Positions 1 to 12,336 of a DNA stretch of 64,000 bases are shown piece after piece. The translations under genes were made by a program, and so were the position numbers. Below the pieces are notes generated by a model. It saw only the letters and a program-made list of their open reading frames with translations, was not told where the DNA came from and ran no database searches. Location of the stretch: positions 32,684-96,683 of the forward strand of contig JAWUZG010000950.1 in assembly GCA_036785705.1 (NCBI GenBank). Reading direction: 5' to 3'. How positions within the stretch are numbered: the first letter of the stretch is position 1; every line of letters begins with the position of its first letter. The DNA is from Acanthornis magna (Eukaryota; Chordata; Aves; Passeriformes; Acanthizidae).

Positions 1-197
1 TTGCTGACCCTCCCTGCCCAGCACGGGTGGCTATGCCAGGACTGGATATGGCTGTTCCCACCACGCACAGACCCCTCAGAGGCCGTTCAGCAGGAAAGAG
101 GTTAACAGGAAGGAGGCAGGCTAGGCTCTGGCTGCCAACTCCGACCCTGCTTTGGAGTGGGGAGCAGCTGGGAGCTGCAAGAGCAGTGCGAAAATAG

Positions 198-207
198 CCT
201 TATAAGG
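198..207. promoter_or_regulatory. Perfect CArG box (candidate SRF site)
   Basis: The ten bases CCTTATAAGG match the SRF consensus CC(A/T)6GG exactly and are palindromic. SRF drives actin-cytoskeleton and smooth-muscle genes, and MPRIP acts in that system, so an intronic SRF element is plausible. Occupancy is inference; a single match can occur by chance. Confidence 0.5.
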
Positions 208-1129
208 CCAAGACAAGCCGGCTCCAGCCTCCGCACAGCCCTGGCCGGGCTCGCTCCCCTCCAGCACCCGCTTGCAGGATGGGTGCCCTTGGGGATGGGG
301 CTACAAATGGGATGTGTGGCCCCAAACTTGCTGCTGCCTCAGCACCCCTGGGATGGGTGCTGCCCATGCCTGGCTGAGGTGGCAGTGGGTAGGAGAGGAG
401 CCCAAGGGTGCTCCCGGCCAGTTCGCAGGCAGCTCCCGGCCTCGCTCAGTGTTTAGACTCGCTGTCTGTGGACATAAACACCGACTCTGCTTTAAAGCGG
501 CCCCTGGCTGAACTCTCCTGCCCAGCCCCTGCACTTCACCCCCTTCTCAAACTGCTCCTGGGGAAGAAAATTCCTTCCCACTGGCAAAAGGGGAGCTGAT
601 GTTGTTTTATGTCCTGGTAGAGGCTCAGGAGGGCTCTTCAGGGGCTGGCATACAGGGACAGGTGTGTGTGGCACTTGCTAACCCATCCCACCTCCTTGGG
701 GTGGGTGACCTGGGGCTGTGGGGAATTCTCTCCACAAAAAAAAAATCTCAGGAGCTGGCTGTCGTTACCTGTGATGAACAAGCCAGGGTCAACAGTGGGG
801 AAATCTGTGGTGGGGCTGGGGGAAGTGGCATTTATGGCATTTATCCATCTGCAGGGTGTTACTGCATCGCTGGCTGCACACCAGGGCAAGTGTCCTTGTC
901 CCCTCCTTGTGCTGGCACAGGTTCACTGAGGCACATTAGCACGTGTCAAGGCCACATCTGCAGAGCACTGCTTGTGCCTCTGTCTGTGAAAGGCATGATG
1001 GCTTCTGGCAGGCTGGTGAATCCAGGCAGTGGTGACATCTGGGGGCATCTTCCCTTGTTTCTTGAACAGGGGCGCAAGGTGTCAGTACTGAAGAACAGGG
1101 GACACGTGTTGCTCGGTACCTCCCCATGA

Positions 1130-1220
1130 ATGTGGCACTTGATGACGTGGTTTAGTGGTGGGTTGGTGGTTGGACTTGATGATCTTAAAGGTCTTTTCCA
1201 ACCTTTATGATTCTATGATT
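1130..1220 (+). mobile_element. CR1 LINE 3' fragment
   Basis: The text runs from a CR1-like 'gtggcacttgatgacgtgg' to 'ttggacttgatgatcttaaa', then 'ttccaacc', then a short ATTCTATGATT tail. This is the typical 3' terminus of an avian CR1, inserted in sense orientation relative to MPRIP and heavily 5'-truncated. Confidence 0.85.
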
Positions 1221-1724
1221 CCCCTGCCAGTGGTAAAAACCTGTTTTTCCATTGCCTGGTGCATGGCCAGAGGTTTCTCAGTGGCTTTCATTGAGCAGTA
1301 GGTGCTGATACAGGAAGTTTGTAGGTGGGAAAGGTGTGCTCAGGTGGCCAAGAAAGGATACCTCTCTCTTGCTTGAATGGCATAGGTAAAGCAGAGCTGC
1401 CATGGGGATGTGGGAGCACAACCTTCTGCTGCCCTTTGGTGGGTGACTGCTCCAGTCCATCCTTTTGCAGAGCCCGCAGAGGTTGTTTTCAAGAGCCTTT
1501 GTCTAATTTAATAAATCCAGGATGCTCAGCCTGCCAGCAGATCTATAAGTGTAATAAAATCCGCCCACCACAGAGCTCCAGCTCCGTTGTGGCCCTATCG
1601 ATAGCCTCGTGCCTGGTGGCAGGAAGCCCAAAAGGCTCATTAAAGCCCTGCTGCTGTGCCAGCCATGCTCGCCTGGCGCCTGGGCAGCTCGGGGCAGGCT
1701 GGGCCAGCCCTGTGTGTGCACGGA

Positions 1725-1774
1725 GCATCCCCAGCTGGGATTTGGGAGCTGCATCCCCAGCTGGGATTTAGGAG
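1725..1774. repeat. 26-bp tandem duplication
   Basis: Two adjacent copies of a 26-bp unit beginning GCATCCCCAGCTGGGATTT (1725-1750 and 1751-1774) differ by one base, with the second copy slightly short. This looks like a recent local duplication within the intron. Confidence 0.85.
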
Positions 1775-1829
1775 GTCATGCATAGTCTTGCATGGCTGAA
1801 AAGGGATGACTCTACATCTAAAAAGGGGT

Positions 1830-2130
1830 CCTCTGCAACTACATGAAAGGTGGTCGCCAGGTGTGGGTCAGTCTCATGGCTATCAAGTGATAGGAGAGGA
1901 AACAGCCTCAAGTTGCTCCAGAGGAGGTTTAGGTTGGATATTAGGAAAATTTCTTTACAGAAAGGGTGGTCAGGCATTGGAACAGGCTGCCCAGGGAAGT
2001 GGTGGAGTCACCATCCCTGAAGTGTTCAGAAAACATGTAGTAGATGTGATGCTTAGGGACATGGTTTAGTGGAGGACCTGGCGGTGCCCTGGGTTAATGG
2101 CTGGAGGTGTTTCCACAATTCTATAATTTT
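1830..2130 (+). mobile_element. CR1 LINE 3' fragment
   Basis: Diagnostic CR1 strings occur in order: 'gaggtttaggttggatatta', 'caggctgcccagggaagtgg', 'gagtcaccatccctgaagtg' and 'gacatggtttagtgg', ending in a degenerate ATTCTATAATT tail. It is in sense orientation to MPRIP and lacks any reverse-transcriptase region. Confidence 0.85.
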
Positions 2131-3044
2131 TCAAGGAGTTGGTGCTTTCTTGATGGCCTCCAGATGGGAATGGTGAATGTGGCTCTGGTTTGGGCTCCCA
2201 GTGCCGTGCTGGTGCTGTGAGCTGCCTGTCCAAACTGTGTCAGTGCCCTTGCCCGAGCCGTGGTTGTCTCCACATTACTGTCATGTGCCCGTGACAATGG
2301 GACAGCGGAGTCTTTCTCCCTTCTGTTTGCATCCCGCCTGGAGCACAGCTGAGTCTGGGCACTGGGATGGGTGAAGCTTTTAGCAAACACAAGAGCTGCC
2401 TTTGCAGAGCGCTCGGGAGTGCTGTGAGTGAGCAGTGCTCAGCAGCCACCCTTATGAATATTTTAGCTGGGAGAATTAACATTTGTCAAGACACATTTAT
2501 GGAGGCAGTGTGGATGTCTCTTCCCCAGGCGCCACAGGCTCATTGCTGCTCCGGGGCAGTGCTGGGAGCCAGGGCAGAGCCAGCCAGATCCTGAGCCCAG
2601 AGTGGGACAGCAGAGCTGTGATCTCCCCTGGGACAGCCAGGCCCTGGTGCCAAGGCAACCAGCCCGCCATGCGAGATAGACAAATGGTTGTGGGTTTTTT
2701 TTTTCTCTTCCCCTCCTGGTTCTTGGCAGAAAGTAAAATGTCCCTTTTGTTTGGTTTCCTCCTCCCCCTGCCCCATCGCCTTTCTTTAAAGGTTGTGTTC
2801 CAGATTTCATCAACCCACGTTGTGTAATAGCCCCAGAGAATGGGTTGGGCATGGCCATGTCCCACCGAGGCTGTGGCAGAGCCCCTCCTCAGGAGTTTGG
2901 CTGTGGGGTTACCTGCTCCAAAACATCCTATGCACAACTCCTGAGCAAAGCTCCCTTGTATTTTCGTATTGAGCTCCCATGAACCCCGTGTGTTAGAAAT
3001 GACAGGGAAGGTCTTTGGAAAAAAATGCAGAGATTTTTTAATCT

Positions 3045-3090
3045 AAATAATCCTGTTTTCCTACCTCAAATAGTCCTGTTTTTCTACCTC
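3045..3090. repeat. 23-bp imperfect tandem duplication
   Basis: Two neighbouring 23-bp units (3045-3067 and 3068-3090), AAATAATCCTGTTTTCC... and AAATAGTCCTGTTTTTC..., differ at two positions. No function is suggested. Confidence 0.75.
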
Positions 3091-6000
3091 AGCCCTGCAA
3101 TGCATTATGGAAATGAGGGTCTTTGCAGATAAACTCTTGATTTACAGCATCAACTCCTATACCTGGGAGTTCATTATCCATAGAGCATCCAGCACTGTGC
3201 AGGAGGATGCAGTAATGCCCTACTTGGGATTTCTTCCTTCAAGCTTCTAAGACATCGCCATTCTTTCTTTCCCTCCTTTCCACTGCCCAAGGAGGAGGCT
3301 GCTGCAGTTGCTGAGCTCTGCATCCTGGGAACATCCCTCCAAAAGTCCCTGCATCTCATCCAGAGGCTGCTGGTATTGTTGATTTGGAGAGCATGGCATG
3401 ACTCACGCCCTGGGCACCCGGGGAGGGAGGAGAGGAGGAGGAGAGCACTCTATAGGCTTTGTGTGTTTTGGAGAGGGACGCTGTGAGCACGTGTGTGTCA
3501 ATAGGGATCTGTCATTCCAGAGGGAAACAGCAGCACAGTTGTTTCTTGGCTCTGGTTCCTCTGCTGGTACTGGCACCATGGAGAGCTGAAGCTGCTCATG
3601 TGGTGCAAGTGCTCCCTTTCCTGTCCTGATGGGGGGCAGGGGCTACTCAGCTGACTGGGCTGGAGGCACCTGGTGGCACCAAGGAGAGCTGCTGCTGGTG
3701 ATAGTGCCCATAATGGTGTCCTCTGCTTCCACAGAGGTGCAGCCTGCTGGGTTTCCACTCTTACCCCCAGTTAAATGACACACCCAGCCACCAGATCCAG
3801 TCTGGGATAGCTGTGGGCTCCATCCCATGGCCAACAGCTTGGGAGATGGCAAAGGCAGGGCCAGTGCCTGGGGACGGGGCTGTCCCCAAGCCCAGGACTG
3901 GCAGCTGCCAGCAGTTGGAGAAGGAGCTGAGCCTGAGTGTCCACTCCTGGCTCACCCAGACATGAAGCCACCCTGGGGGCTGACGCTGGATTCAGCCTTG
4001 GATCAAGGTGTCTGCTCTTCCAAGGGCTGGTTGGAATCCCAGCCTTTTTGTTTTGGTGTCTCTGCCATGCAACCTGTCTGCTTCTGCTTTTATTTATTCC
4101 CTTCCAATTGCTGGGACCACACAGTCCTCACCTGGACAGGGACCAGCTTTGCTCATCCTTCTCCAGGGTTCTCCAGCCCAGAAACCAGTGCTTAGAGGTG
4201 GAGAAGGGGTCCAAGCCATCTCCTTTCCCTCGGTGGAGCTTGTGTGTGCACACATGCATTTCCACCAGGCACCATTTGCATTTTGCTTCACTTCAAAGTG
4301 CCTGTGCTGCCTCCAAGGAAGGAAACAAATGGTGTAAAGGAATTTATACAAGCAAGCGAGGCTGCTGGTCTGTCAGGTTTCATCTGCTGCTGAGGGGTGT
4401 GGGGGTGCAGGGGAGCTGCCGTGGGATGGAGGGTTCATCCCTGGGGCTGCAGATGGAAGAGGGTCATTCCCAGCTTTGCTCCCAGCCCTTTCCAGGTGTC
4501 CTGGCTCAGAGGTGCGGTGGTGGATGGAGACCCATGCATCAGGCTGTGCAAGATGCCAGCATTCACCCTTCACAAGGAGGGCTGAGTGGCAAAACCAGGG
4601 CCAGCCTAGCAGTGGGGGAGGCCCAAAGCAGCTCTTCTGCTCCCGGCACGCTTCGGTCAGGGCTGGGTGTGAGCAGCAGGAGCAGCCGCCCTGAACCGCC
4701 ATGGGGTTGGAGGGTGTTGGTTCTTCCTCTCCTCCTGTGCCAGCTCCCTGCCAAATCCCTCTGGGGCCTTACAGGGAGTCAAGGGACCAAGTGGCCCAGG
4801 ATCACCCTCTGGGATTGGGGCTCCCTCCCTCTTCCTCACCTCCCATCCTTGTTGCATTCCCTGGTGCAAAACCGCTCTGGGAGGGGAAAGAGGTTGGACC
4901 CAGACCTTACAGTCCTGGAGGCCTTGGCTATGCTTGCGGCCAGCAGGACAAAAACTTTTCTAAGACTCCACTTGGAACAGGAGAAAGTTTTTCCGTTGGG
5001 TTTTTATAGCTCCCGGAAAGCGGGGTTTTATTTTTGTTGTCTAAGACAAAAAATCCTCTTAGGAGCTGACTACCCGTGGAGGTGCAGGGGGGGAGGTTGG
5101 GCATGCGCCGTGCTGGGGGTCTTGAGTGGGCTTTACTTTCCCTCCCTCCATCCTGGGGGTGTCTCTGCATGCTGATTTCCACAAGGAAAAAGGAGGGTTT
5201 CGTGTCCCTGATGTGTGACTTGTCCTGTTCATGTACCCAGTGCTGCAGCACCCTTGATGGCTCCTTGCCACCCCTGGGCTGTCATAGGATGTTCCCACCC
5301 AGGGACACAGATGTAGGGAAAACCCTTTTCCTGGGGAAAGGGGCTATTTCCCACTGCCTGCAGATGGTTAAACTAGGGACTCTGGGGGGCTGATCTGAAC
5401 TTTCTAGGTTTGTAGGCTGGGGCCTCTGAGCTTTCCCCAGTCACCCTTTCTTTGCATGGCACAGGCTGCTTTTGGAGGGGTTTTGCTGGCAGGGGAGCTG
5501 GTTTCCATGGTAAAAACCTTAACAGCATCTGCCAGAAATCCGTCTCCTTGTTGGTCCAGCCATCTGGAGGGCACAAGAAGGCTTTGGCAGGGTGAGGAGG
5601 TGTCCACAGGCTGCTTTAGGTACTCCTTTAGCACTGTTGGCAGCTCCCTCAGTCATTTATGTCCCAGGTGCAGGTTTGCCCTGAGATGCTGGAAGGACCC
5701 CAGTGTCACCGAGCCTGGTGGGGACAGGCAGGCTGGGGACATGGGAGCCATGTAATTGCTCAGGGGGGAGGGCTGTGGGCACCAGCCACCAGGAGCTTGT
5801 GGATACTCTAATCGGATGAGCCAGTGCTGCTCCAGATGGACCTGTCAGCTCTTGTCAGTGCTGACACCCCTCTGGGTGTCCCTCAGTGTCCCCTTGGGCC
5901 ACAGGGGCCACCAGCTGTCCCACTTCACCGGGTCTGCTTGGAGCAATGGGACCAAGAGGTGACACTGTTCACAAAACCCACCAAGCAAGGTCCCGTCCAT

Positions 6001-6512
6001 GCTGCAGTCCCTCCCTGGCAAACTCCATGGTTTTTTTTAACTTTAATGGGAAAAACCCGGCATATGTGTCTGTTTATCCCTGAGTCATCCTGTTCTGAGG
6101 GCAGTAGGACCTTGCTGCTTTGCCACCCCTGTCCCTAGGTGCCACACCACCAGCCCAGATGGCTTGCAGCTGCAGACCCAAAGCTGGCCACTTGGTGCCT
6201 TTCCTTTGTGTCCCGGTGCCACAGCAGGGCAGCCATGCTTCCCTGGGTATTTGGCATAGGAGAAGCACCTTACCGGCAGCAGTGAGCCAGACTGGTCTGG
6301 CAGGAGTTGTACATCTTGGTCTGTGTCCCCAGATGTGTAGCACAGAGGTTTGCTGTGTGCTGGGCACAGCCCGCAGATGGATCTGAGTCCCTGTGGGCAA
6401 AGCATCTTGGTGTGTAGGATCCCGGTGTCCTCCAGGAGAGGTTTTAGGGCTCGGCTCTGCACTCCTCTGCTCTTCCCTCCTAAAAGTTGCTCCTTTCTCC
6501 TTTCCCTTGCAG

Positions 6513-6664
6513 CCGACCACCCTCCCCCAGGGCACCATCAACATGAACCAGTGCACAGATGTGGTGGATGGGGAGAGCCGGACAGGGCAGAAATTCTCTT
6601 TGTGCATCCTGACGCCGGAGAAGGAGCATTTCATCCGGGCCGAGAACAAGGAGATCATCAGTGG
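6513..6664 (+). CDS. MPRIP: MPRIP exon: C-terminal half of PH domain 1
   Basis: The exon begins in phase 0 with PTTLPQGTINMNQC and ends in phase 2 with ...NKEIIS plus two bases of a Gly codon. It matches human MPRIP almost residue for residue and encodes the last strands of the N-terminal PH domain. That domain lies in the part of the protein assigned to F-actin binding and localisation. Acceptor TTGCAG (AG at 6511-6512) and donor GTGAGT (from 6665) are consensus. The preceding exon, which should end ...LDEM, is left of the window. Confidence 0.95.
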
Positions 6665-8619
6665 GTGAGTGCAGATCTGGGGCTGAGCCACTCCCAGGCT
6701 CTCCCGTTAGCCAGGAGGAAGAGGAGGGTGGGTAGGACCTTGCCCAAGGCTGGGTGCTATGGCTGTGCATACCCAGGCTGATCCTGGGTGCTGGGAATCC
6801 TGATGGGTGCTGCGATTGCCCCACAGTGCTTTTAAGGATCTGATCAGGCACCCAGCCCGCACAGGTTCTGTCCCCACACCAGTAGCAGGTCCCATAATAA
6901 TAGGACTGGCATTTCTGACCCTGAGTGCCATTCACCCTCTGGTCCTCCTCCATCCCTGGACAGATGTGGAATCCTGGGGTGGATGCTCCTCACCTCCCTG
7001 GTCCCAGGGGAGCATCTGACCTCCAAGGATGATTAAAATATCACAGGAATGCAGTGGCTCAGTGACACCGAAGATTACACCAGTAAAACAAGCAAATCAG
7101 GGTAAATTTCCCAGCTCCGGGTGTTGGATGATGACCTAGAAACATCCTCTTCCATCACTCACATGCCAGCTGGGGTTGAAGCTGGCGCTGGTGAAGGTGC
7201 AGAGCCCTGGGAGAGCCGAGTTGGCAGCACTCAGTGACAGAGGGCGGCTGTGCTACTGCTCACCTGAGAGCCTTTCCCACTTGGAGTGCCTAGAGCTCAG
7301 TCCCTCCCTCCCCAAATCTGTTGACATTTGAAATTCGAGCAGGAAGTTGAAGGGATGAACATTCGCTCTTTCCCACTGTTCCGAGGCGGCATCTCCCACC
7401 TCCCCCAGCCCTGGCAGCAGCAGAGTCAGCACTTTCTGCTGAGATTTCTATTTCGAAGCCTTTTCTTAGGTTGTGACTCCCCTCATTTTGTAAATACTTG
7501 TTGAAATAGACATTTTTCTACCAAGTGCTTGGGATTTCGACCAGATAAGCGATTTCATGCATTAAAATTTCCCCACTCTACTGAGACAAGTGAGCACAGG
7601 TGAACCGTGGGCTGGCAAACCTGTCCCCCCAGCCCCATTCACAGCACCACGTTGCAGTGACTGCGGAGCTGGGATGCAGAGCCATGGGGGAATCAGGGCA
7701 CGGGGAGCCAGCTCCTCTCCTCCCTGGCAGGAGCAGGGACTATGCCCCAAATCGTGGCCAGCCCCCATGCCCTGCTCTCTCCACGCTCTCCCCACGCTCT
7801 GGTTCCCAGCTCAGCCTTTGTTGCTGGTCCTGCCTGCCGCGGGAGGGAGAGGCATTGCGGAGCGAGGTGGGGCTGATTTATTGCTCATCGGCCCAGCGAT
7901 GGGTTTTGAAGCAGTGCGTTTGCTCCTGACTGCAGGCATTAATCATCCCCAAACAGTCCCACTCTGGGGCCGAGCCAGGCTGGTTTCGTTTGCAGTTGCA
8001 GCATGACAGGAAGATTTCCCTGGCTTGGGGAGAATTTGTTTTACGTTCATTCTGTGCTTCTGGCATTTATTGCTTAACCAAACCCCACTTGATGTGGTCA
8101 TCTCCGAACGCTTTACAGCAGCAGCATGCGAAGTGGGGGGAGAAGGAAAGGGGAGCAGGGACATTTGAAGCAGGAATGTTTCCCAATGGTCCAGGGATCC
8201 CTGTGGAGTTCTCAGAGATGCGGGGGCAGGTTGTCAGGCCGCGGTGGGAGGACACAGGACTTCTCAATGCTGAGTTCACACTGCTCTTCCTTGGACAAAA
8301 GCGCTTTGTCTGCAGTGTGCGGGTGTTGGCATCGCTCAAGGGGGACGGTCCTGCCAGAGACTCTGTCCCTCTCCACTGTCTTTCAGGATCCTTGAATCCC
8401 TGCCCCATGTCAACCTTGGCTGTGGCTTCACTTTTGCAGAGAGCGAGCAGGGTTTGAGCCAAAACACCCCGGGGTCATCCCTCTTCTTCTGCCTTATTTT
8501 TCCCCCAGGAGATGGTTGGGATGGTTTGTGGGTATTATTCACCAAGCTGACCCTAACCAGCTCAGTGTCACTCCTGTCCCTGTGACACAGACCTCACCTC
8601 CTGCTTTCTCTCCCCTCAG
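6665..8619 (+). other. MPRIP: MPRIP intron
   Basis: A 1.96-kb intron with no exon or mobile element that I can recognise. The segment around 7318-7570 is AT-richer and less repetitive than its surroundings, with no clear motif content. Confidence 0.85.
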
Positions 8620-8704
8620 GTGGCTGGAGATGCTGATCGTCTATCCCAGGACAAACAAGCAGAATCAGAAGAAGAAGAGGAAGGTAGAGCCCCCAACTCC
8701 CCAG
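8620..8704 (+). CDS. MPRIP: MPRIP exon: end of PH domain 1 and basic tail
   Basis: It completes the Gly codon and reads WLEMLIVYPRTNKQNQKKKR, followed by KVEPPTPQ. The Trp is the conserved residue of the C-terminal PH helix; it is followed by a lysine/arginine cluster. The exon ends in phase 0 before donor GTAACC, and the acceptor is CTCAG at 8615-8619. The next exon continues the human order (EPGPAKMAV). Confidence 0.95.
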
Positions 8705-11700
8705 GTAACCCCAGGGGGACACACACACTGTCATTCAGGCCCTTGCGTTCCTCTCAGGGCTACAGCCTTGCTCTGCTCCTGGGGGAGATCCCCCCAAGCC
8801 ATCGGGATCACCAGCCCTCTGATGCTGCCTGTGTATAGGGTGAGAGCCAGGGCGAGCCCGGGCAGCAGACTGGTGTGAATTAATTCCTGGTCATCACTTC
8901 CAGGGTCACACACTCCTGCTTTCCTGGCTGCTTTGGGGCCACGTTTTGCCCCGTGGGTGCCATTTTATGGTGCCAGCCCTGCACACAGTCCTGGGAGTGG
9001 CCACAAAGCCACATGGTCCCCATGGGGGACCAGGGAGAGGTGCTGTTCATGGGCCATTTCGGCAGAAACAGGATGAAATTCCATCGGGCTCCAGTTACTC
9101 CTTTTGAGATGACCCCAGAGATAATGGGAATGAAAGGAAAATACTAAAGGCCAGGGCCTGGCCGGGAGCTCCGGGGGCCGGAGCCGGGCTCTCCAGGGAC
9201 CCAGCAGTGGCTTCGTGCTCACTTTGACTATAAATGGTAAAAAGTGGGGCTGGCCGTGACTCACTCGTTCCTGCCGGGCTCCCACGTGGCCAGAGTGGGG
9301 GAGAATCCCACAGATGGGGAACGTGACCCCAGGGCCACCCTCGTCCCTCGCCGGGGCTGAGAACAGCCATGTCCCTGAGGCCGCCTGACCTCCGGGCGCA
9401 CGTCCCACTGCCACGGGGGACCGGCTGGGAGGGCTCCTCCGGCCGAGCTGCCATGCTCGGGGACCAAAACCAGCATCAGGGCTCCCCTGAGCCTTGGTTA
9501 GGGCTCCCCTGAGCCTTGGTTTTCAGGTCCTCTTTGATGAAGTTCCAAGGATGGCCCTGTTGCAAACTGGGCCATGGATGGGTTTTGTACAGTGTTTGTT
9601 TGAATAAGTTTTCATCACTCCACTGGATAAAGATGTTCTGGGCAAGGGGAAAAAAGTTAGGGGGGAGATGATCCTTTTTTGCACACCAGGCTGTAAGTCT
9701 GAGCCACCCCTTGCTGAGGGCTGGGGTCCTCACAGCCTGAACTTCTGGTGATCTCCAGGGAAGATGCCTCCTCCCTCCGTGTTACAAGTTGTCAGTCCTC
9801 AATTCCCAAGAAGAGAATTGTTGCATTTGGGGCACCCCAGGGAGTGGATCCAGCAGGGCAGGGATGCTCACCCTGTCCAGGGTGCAGCACTAAACCCAGG
9901 TTGGGTTCAGGAGGGGGACGGGGTGGAGACAAGAAGAGGCGCAGAGCCAGAAAAACATCATTCTGGGTTACATTTCATCACCATGGCAACTTCTTGGAAA
10001 CCGTACAGGATCCAGGCTCCTGAGCACCAAATAAGGGAAGCGGCTGTGGGAAGGATGCTGGCTCCCCGTGGGCAGATGGGCTCCCCAGGTGCTTGGGGAT
10101 GGGGAGCATGGACCCTTGTGGCACATTGCCCTCTTGTCTTGGGACAGACCACCCTGTCTTGCTTGCTACCCTCCTTCCACTCTCTGCATCCCATGGCTTC
10201 AAGCCCCATGGTGCTGGAAAAAGGCTCAAATTCACTTTGCAAAGCCAACCTCCATCTGGGAACCGCTGCTGGATGGATGCTGTGCTGTGTCAGGCACTTA
10301 GGAGCAACCTGCAGTGGGAGAAGCAGCATCTTTCCTCTGTCTTCCAAATCCTGCTGATGCAGGTGGCTGGTCCAGGGAAGGAAAGAGGATGCTGAGGAGA
10401 AAATCAACACCAAATTCTCCTCTGTGAAATGGCCTGAAGTTGGCTGCTGTTCAGCTAAAGTTCAGCTTGCTCTCTGTGTGCTGGTGGAGAAAACCTGCTC
10501 GCTTCCTAAAGATGGCCACACACTAATCAGGCAATAGATCATGTCTTAGAGCTGCTCAGGGAGGAGTGGACACCTTTGTGGTTTAAAAAAAGAATTTCAG
10601 CAGTGAATATTCCTGCTTTTTCTCACTGTCACATACTTTTTGCTTGTCTGTGGTAGAGCAGAGCTTGGTTACAGCTGGATGCTCTTGGAGCATCAAGGTC
10701 ATTTCCAACTCCCCCCATCATTTTGCATCATCCCTCTGCAAAATCACCAGGGTGGGAGCAGTGCAGGGAATATCATTCCTGCTGCAGATTTTTGGGCAGG
10801 GAGTGTTAGATGTTTTCACTTTGCAAGCAGGTTGCAGTTTTAGGGGGAAAAGGGCAGGTTTCTCTTGCAGCTTTTGCCATGCTCTGGCAGAGAGGTGGAG
10901 GCAGCAGGAAGGACTGGAATGCCTGTGCCTGCCTGCTGCCCATGGGAAGTTGAGGCAGGGTTTGGGGCTGAAATGTGAGATTTGAGGCTCTGCCCTGGTT
11001 TTGCTCAGGGGTGTGGCACTCAGGTAAGCAGAGCGTGCCCAGACACACCTCACGCAACCGGAGGCTGGGTTTGTCGATTTTGATGCATTCTGCCTTTTGG
11101 TGTTTTTCATACCCCTGAGCAGCAGAGAGTTAATGTCTCTTCTCCTTCTCAGACTTCTTTTTGGCCCACATCTCTGCCTAATTAAATACATATCTACAAA
11201 TAATGACATGGGGGTGTGCATAAGAGATATACAAAGATACATATCCTGAGCTGGTGATTAGCTTTGGGCTTGGATCAATGAAGGAGAGCAGTTGAGGGTG
11301 GAGGGGACCTCGGAGATTGGCCTGATCCTCTGCTCAAGCAGGGTCCCCTTCAGCAGGATGCCCTTGAACTCTGGATCATTTACCTCCAACACTGCATTCC
11401 TTTAGTGTGAAATTTCCCAAGGGGATTTTTTTTTAATTGAGGTCATTTGCTACTTGTCATGTCTGTGCATGGAGCCAGGACCCACTCCCTGGGAGATCCC
11501 TGGTGGCTCCAGCACAGTCCTGCAAATGCCAATGGAGGTGCAGGGCTAAAACCCACCTGATACAGGAGGGGTTGGAGAGGATGCTCTTTGCAGCCCTTGT
11601 TCCCAGCTTTCAGTTGCCAGTTTGTGCTCTCCTGTATTCCCCCCTGCTCCGTGGAAAGGGAACAAGCAGCTGGAAAACTTCCCACAATCCTAAGGGGGAG

Positions 11701-12125
11701 TTAATTGTCGTTGATTTATTGGTGGCTTTAAGAAAAATAATCCATGAATGCAGAAGCTTAATACGACAGCAGCAAAACATCTACTAATGAACAAAGCCAA
11801 GGAAGGAGTTGGGAATGCTGCTGCCTCTTCTGGGTCACACTCTGAGCCTGGGCTGCCCGGGCTGTGGCCACCAAAGTGGCATCATCCATCATCTGCTGGA
11901 CTCCAGAGCTGCTTGTTAGCAGAGAAGTGCTGAAGATGATGGGGAGTGTTTTAAAAGGGTGTAAAGTGCTGACACGTGTCACTGTCCCATCCCTGTCCCG
12001 TTGTGATGTGTCATTGACAGCACCCAAGCTATGTGGAACTCACACCTTGGGGCCAAGCCCTTGGGGACCCTGAGTGTGGAGTTGGGGCAAACTCTCTAAC
12101 TTCCTGTGTCTCCTGTTTCTTTTAG
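8705..12125 (+). other. MPRIP: MPRIP intron
   Basis: A 3.4-kb intron. It contains a perfect 22-bp tandem duplication at 9478-9521 and a moderately CpG-rich stretch around 9140-9460. I see no coding exon, RNA gene or CR1 in it. It ends in a T-rich acceptor (CTTTTAG). Confidence 0.85.
9478..9521. repeat. Perfect 22-bp tandem duplication
   Basis: Two identical head-to-tail 22-bp units (AGGGCTCCCCTGAGCCTTGG plus TT) lie at 9478-9499 and 9500-9521. Perfect identity suggests a recent event, or an assembly or polymorphism site. Confidence 0.9.
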
Positions 12126-12336
12126 GAGCCTGGTCCAGCTAAGATGGCTGTGACCAGCAGCAACATTCCCAGTGCAGAGAAGGTCCCTGCCACCAAGTCC
12201 ACGCTCTGGCAGGAAGAAATGAGAGGCAAAGATCAAGCAGATGGAGGCAGCGGCATTGGCCCAGCCCAGAGCCCCATGCAAGGCCAGGCTGGGGCTGCCA
12301 GCTCCATGAAGGATCCCGTGCTGGACAGCAAGGAAG
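12126..12336 (+). CDS. MPRIP: MPRIP exon: Ser/Pro-rich linker
   Basis: It encodes EPGPAKMAVTSSNIPSAEKV and continues through STLWQEEM to ...VLDSKE, ending in phase 1. This is the low-complexity linker between the two PH domains. Human MPRIP is remembered to have a longer serine run (SSSSSS...) where this bird has only SSNIPS, so the local homopolymer is shorter here. The acceptor is TTTTAG and the donor GTGAGG. Confidence 0.94.

Larger units (their letters stand above)
1..6512 (+). other. MPRIP: MPRIP intron (3' part)
   Basis: This is intronic sequence upstream of the first visible exon and contains no exon I can recognise. It holds a perfect CArG box (198-207), two CR1 tails, and two short tandem duplications (1725-1774 and 3045-3090). 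A 412-codon open frame (3937-5175, +) has intron-like composition and no recognisable domain. The rest is ordinary GC-rich unique DNA. The 3' end is a normal polypyrimidine tract with acceptor AG at 6511-6512. Confidence 0.85.
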
